Shown here: one piece after another, positions 60,734 to 64,000 of the stretch | Layout of the letters: each line of letters opens with the position of its first letter | How positions within the stretch are numbered: the first letter of the stretch is position 1 | Source: Dimorphilus gyrociliatus | Taxonomy: Eukaryota; Annelida; Polychaeta; Dinophilidae | Assembly: GCA_904063045.1 (NCBI GenBank) | Contig: CAJFCJ010000020.1 | Location: forward strand, 798,916-862,915 | Direction: 5' to 3' | Length of the DNA stretch: 64,000 nt | Made by a program: the position numbers and the translations under genes | The notes under the pieces: generated by a model | Database searches by the model: none | Told to the model about the DNA's origin: nothing | Seen by the model: the letters and a program-made list of their open reading frames with translations, nothing else

Positions 60734-63700
60734 ATGCAAACTACAAGTCCAGTGTACAACATTAGAAAACCACAACCTCCGCCTAGGGATCCTGGAACGA
60801 AGATTCAAAGTGTGAGAACTTTTCAGGATGTGCCTAGGCCTAGTGTTCGACGTTTGAATAGGAGTCGATCAAGCCAAATTACGGCCTCTCTAGATCACAT
60901 GAATGCCACTGTTGATCTAGCTTCGCCAGCGCCCCCTGCAACAGGCCAAGTTAACCCTACTTACAGGCACGACTATGAGAATGTCCAAGCCTATTCGCCA
61001 AGGGAAGAGGAGCATAGAGCCAGAATAGAACATAAGAGTCGGCCCGTACCCGAATACTCTCCGATTGGGAGGCAGAAGTCGATATTGTCGAATAGAAGCA
61101 TGATAAGTTATAGGGAATCGACACCAGCTCCACAAACAGATAGCTTAAACAGATCGACATCAAAGTTCGACTCTTTGAGAAAAAGTTTCCTCGGGATCTC
61201 TCGCCCCAGTTTAAGCTCCTCTAGGATTACATTAATACGGGGTTTGGGATTGGGAAATGCTTTAACTTCATTATGCGCTATAACACTCGCATCCCTCGTC
61301 TTCGCCGTTTTGTCCATGATGCTTCTGTTCCAGTTTAGTGAGAAAAAAATGAGCATGAGTTCCAGCAATTCTGTTGTCACACAAACTGTATACAGCTCGA
61401 CGTCTGAAGCAGGCGTTGCTCTCACCTCTCTATCAGTTATGCTGAACTTGTGCTGTGTAACAGCAGGTATACTACAGTCTTTCTTCTCTGCCAAGCTACT
61501 TAAAGTACCTCAGGGCGAGGAAAGGTTTGTTTTCTTTATTTCTTTATCGGACCGTTTTAGGGAAGAGTAGTAATATAGGTCAAAGTAATTTACGAGCGGC
61601 GCTTCCTTTTAATGTACCCTCACCGCCTCGTAATTTTGACGTAAGGTGAACAATTGAAGCCTAATCGTAAGGAAAAAACCATAAAGAAAGCAAATATAAA
61701 AAAAGAAAGGGAAGATATCCGTTAGTTGATACTCGTAGGAGGGAGCGCTTGACGCCTGTTAAACCGTTAAGTTGACCCGGGGTCAACCCTTCAACCTACT
61801 GTTCGCTGTTTACGGAACTCTTACGACATCAAAAGAATCTCGAGAGCTCGTTAGTTTTCCAAACTACTCCTCCTATCCAACCTCGGCAGGTGTTTGAAAT
61901 TTTCAGGCCCGAGCTAATGGTTCTTTTCAGAAAATTTTATTTAATTCCTTACATTTTCAATTACCTTCCCCCTAACCGACAATTTAATGGTTCTTTCACT
62001 TCCGGTTTCAACTCCGATGACAGTTAGAAATGATATTTTATTAATTGGCTGTTCAGGACTTGGCATGTTTACGGGTCGATTGATGTGGTAGATAAGCGTG
62101 AAAAATGAGAGGGGGAATAGATTAAATTTACTGATACAGCTTGTAATAAAAAATTTAGGTAAATTGTTACTTATTTCTAAGGTATATAGTAACAATTTCT
62201 CAAGATTGGGTTTATATCATTTCTTAACAAAGTACGTAGAGGATAGAAGCTTTCAAGTAGTCTTATTTGCTAATTCATCATTCGTTGTAACTTGTGAAAA
62301 AGTCGATTGTACTGAAGCCCAAAGCTATTGTTAATGAATTTTAATACCTCCATTCTTGGGGGAAATAAATGCATTGAAATCGCTACGGTAAAAGGGAGTT
62401 TTTTTTGGATAATATTTATATATATATATATACTATACTGTATATATATTTATAGATATATCAATATATCTTTTATTTTTCAATATTAACACTATGGTTT
62501 TTTGAAATGCTTATAACGTATTTACGCCTTCGCGATTGATTGCATTCTCACTTTGCTTGCTCAGATCACCGTATAGTCTTTAATTGAAATTCCTCCGTTG
62601 TCCATGAGTATCTCGATTGAATAAAAGTTCTTCATTGGCCATTACAGCGCAAACTAGAATTTACTCGATAAAATAAAAATACCCTAGGTTCACTTTCACT
62701 AGATACAAAGAAACGTCTGTCCAGGTACTCAACGGGACGTCTCAACGATAGCGCGGGATGGGTATATATTATTTATAATACCTGAATATTTATGAACTAA
62801 GGTATTTCTGGAATTTTATTTTAAACTTCCAACCGAGGAGGGATACTTCACACATTAAATCACGTGACCGCAATTCCAAAATGAACTGTGGGCACCTCTC
62901 AGTGGAAAACCTTTGAACATATGTCGGAAGTAACACGCGACTAGAAAGAATGACAGTAAACGATTTAAATATACAAATAATACTTCAACTTGTGTATAAA
63001 AAACGCATTTGTGTCTCAATGGAAGTGAATTATAATAAAGTGAGCGGTGGGAAAAAAGAAAAGTGTTCAAAAAACCTTTCCGTAACCCCTTTATGCCTTT
63101 GTAATTTTTTTAAGCCCTATATATTATTGCCTTATGTTATTTCAGTTACCTTACTAAATTTTCAGTTTCTAAGCCTAGCTCTCAATATTCTTTTGATGTC
63201 TTTACCTATCCGCGAAACATCGAAAAATATTGCATAACGCTATTTGACAGCGTGAGAAACTTTAAATCACCAAAAATGAACAAAGATTCAAAACATGAGC
63301 TTTTTTCTAGTATTTCTTTTATTCTGTTTGAACCATTGTTCAACATGTTTAATCTGTACCAATCGGCTTTGTTATTTCGACGGTGATCTATTGTAGTAGA
63401 TAAATTAGTGAAGAACGCAAGATGGCATCAATAGTCGATAGCAATATAACAACAATTCGATAGGTGGCGACACCTGTTGGATAAACATGGTAACACTCTG
63501 TCGTCGAATCAGCCTTTAAAATAGTTTACTTTTAGTTTTTTTTACTATATAATTAGTTTTTTTTATATTTACAGAGCATTTCGGTACCTGAAAGAATGCG
63601 CCGGAACGCGAATGATTGCTGTGGGCGGTTTCTTCTTTTCAGTTCCATGCTTCTTAATAGGTTTGAGATGGACCATAAATGCTAAAGCGAACAACACTAA

Positions 63701-63955
63701 TTCCACTTTCTATTCACAGCTACTCTTCTTTATATCCTTCTTGAATTTCGGACGGCGTCTGCAATTATAGCAATAGTTGTCTTTACAGTTGGCGTAGCTT
63801 TTGTACTGGCCACGGTTGTGCACTCAATCTACTTTTGGAGATGTGAAAAAGCCGACGTAGACTTGGACGAAAAAACGAAACCGACAATGAACGGTGCTTT
63901 ACCTCGTAAGGCGGAACAATCAATTAGCCATTGTGAATTGTCGACACTCGTCTAA
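60734..63955 (+). CDS. TMEM221-like four-transmembrane protein
   Basis: Three exons (60734..61524, 63575..63660, 63720..63955) join in frame to 370 residues. Residues 1 to about 165 are a cytoplasmic-looking, proline-, serine- and arginine-rich tail (KPQPPPRDPG, several SxxR sites). Four hydrophobic helices follow: around LTSLCAITLASLVFAVLSMM, LTSLSVMLNLCCVTAGIL, MIAVGGFFFSVPCFLIG and AIIAIVVFTVGVAFVLATVV. The block RAFRYLKECAGTRMIAVGGF and its spacing resemble the TMEM221 family, whose role is poorly known. Intron 1 is 2.05 kb. The start is the first ATG; in-frame sequence upstream lacks one. A different tetraspan family is possible. Confidence 0.72.
61525..63574 (+). other. Long first intron of the TMEM221-like gene
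   Basis: 2.05 kb with an inverted-repeat element at 61771-61787 and a TA-rich stretch near 62418-62460. Short open frames on both strands are not supported as genes. Confidence 0.5.
61771..61787. promoter_or_regulatory. 17-base palindrome with everted GGGTCA half-sites
   Basis: GTTGACCCGGGGTCAAC is a perfect inverted repeat around a central G. It contains TGACCC and GGGTCA, nuclear-receptor-like half-sites facing outward with one base between. It lies about 250 bases into the long intron. Confidence 0.35.
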
Positions 63956-64000
63956 AGCAATAACGGAGGGCGGACAGAAGAAAGTTATAAAAAAAAAATC

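Overview
This is animal (metazoan) DNA. It is AT-rich and gene-dense. Most introns are 50-100 bases with GT...AG ends, it carries a polyubiquitin gene and a nicotinic-type receptor gene, and there are no bacterial-style operons. An interferon-regulatory-factor DNA-binding domain argues against insects and nematodes, which lack IRFs. The compact architecture would suit a small-genome lophotrochozoan such as a miniature annelid, but that placement is inference only.

Layout. 0.2-2.3 kb: an IRF-like gene (+) and a DNAJC28-like gene (-). 2.7-50.4 kb: one uninterrupted cluster of eleven genes for secreted proteins built almost wholly from tandem six-cysteine PAN/Apple-type modules of about 75-85 residues. 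Seven genes (PAN-1 to PAN-7, my labels) lie on the minus strand at 2.7-25.1 kb. Four (PAN-8 to PAN-11) lie on the plus strand at 25.6-50.4 kb, so two outward-facing arrays meet at a 476-base divergent promoter. Module counts by eye are 14, 14, 6, 12, 8, 4, 6, 4, 6, 19 and about 33. PAN-11 ends in C-type lectin - EGF - C-type lectin. 50.7-55.1 kb: an alpha-type nicotinic acetylcholine receptor subunit (+). 55.3-56.7 kb: polyubiquitin (-). 58.7-59.3 kb: a small unrecognised two-exon gene (+). 60.7-64.0 kb: a TMEM221-like four-helix membrane protein (+).

The PAN cluster is the notable system. Modules come in ordered subtypes that recur with a period of four. Introns sit at two fixed sites (phase 1 between modules, phase 2 inside the module after the fourth cysteine). 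Paralogues fall into subfamilies (PAN-1/3/10, PAN-2/4/5, PAN-6/9), and some are truncated copies of a neighbour. Every member starts with a signal peptide and none shows a membrane anchor, so the products are probably disulfide-rich extracellular proteins. Adhesive secretion, mucus or matrix, and pattern recognition are all possible; the sequence does not decide.

Most PAN genes have a TATA box. The IRF, DNAJC28 and polyubiquitin genes instead carry a GCGCATGCGC-type palindrome upstream, so tissue-type and housekeeping-type promoters alternate in the window. PAN exon edges were read by eye and may be off by a few bases.
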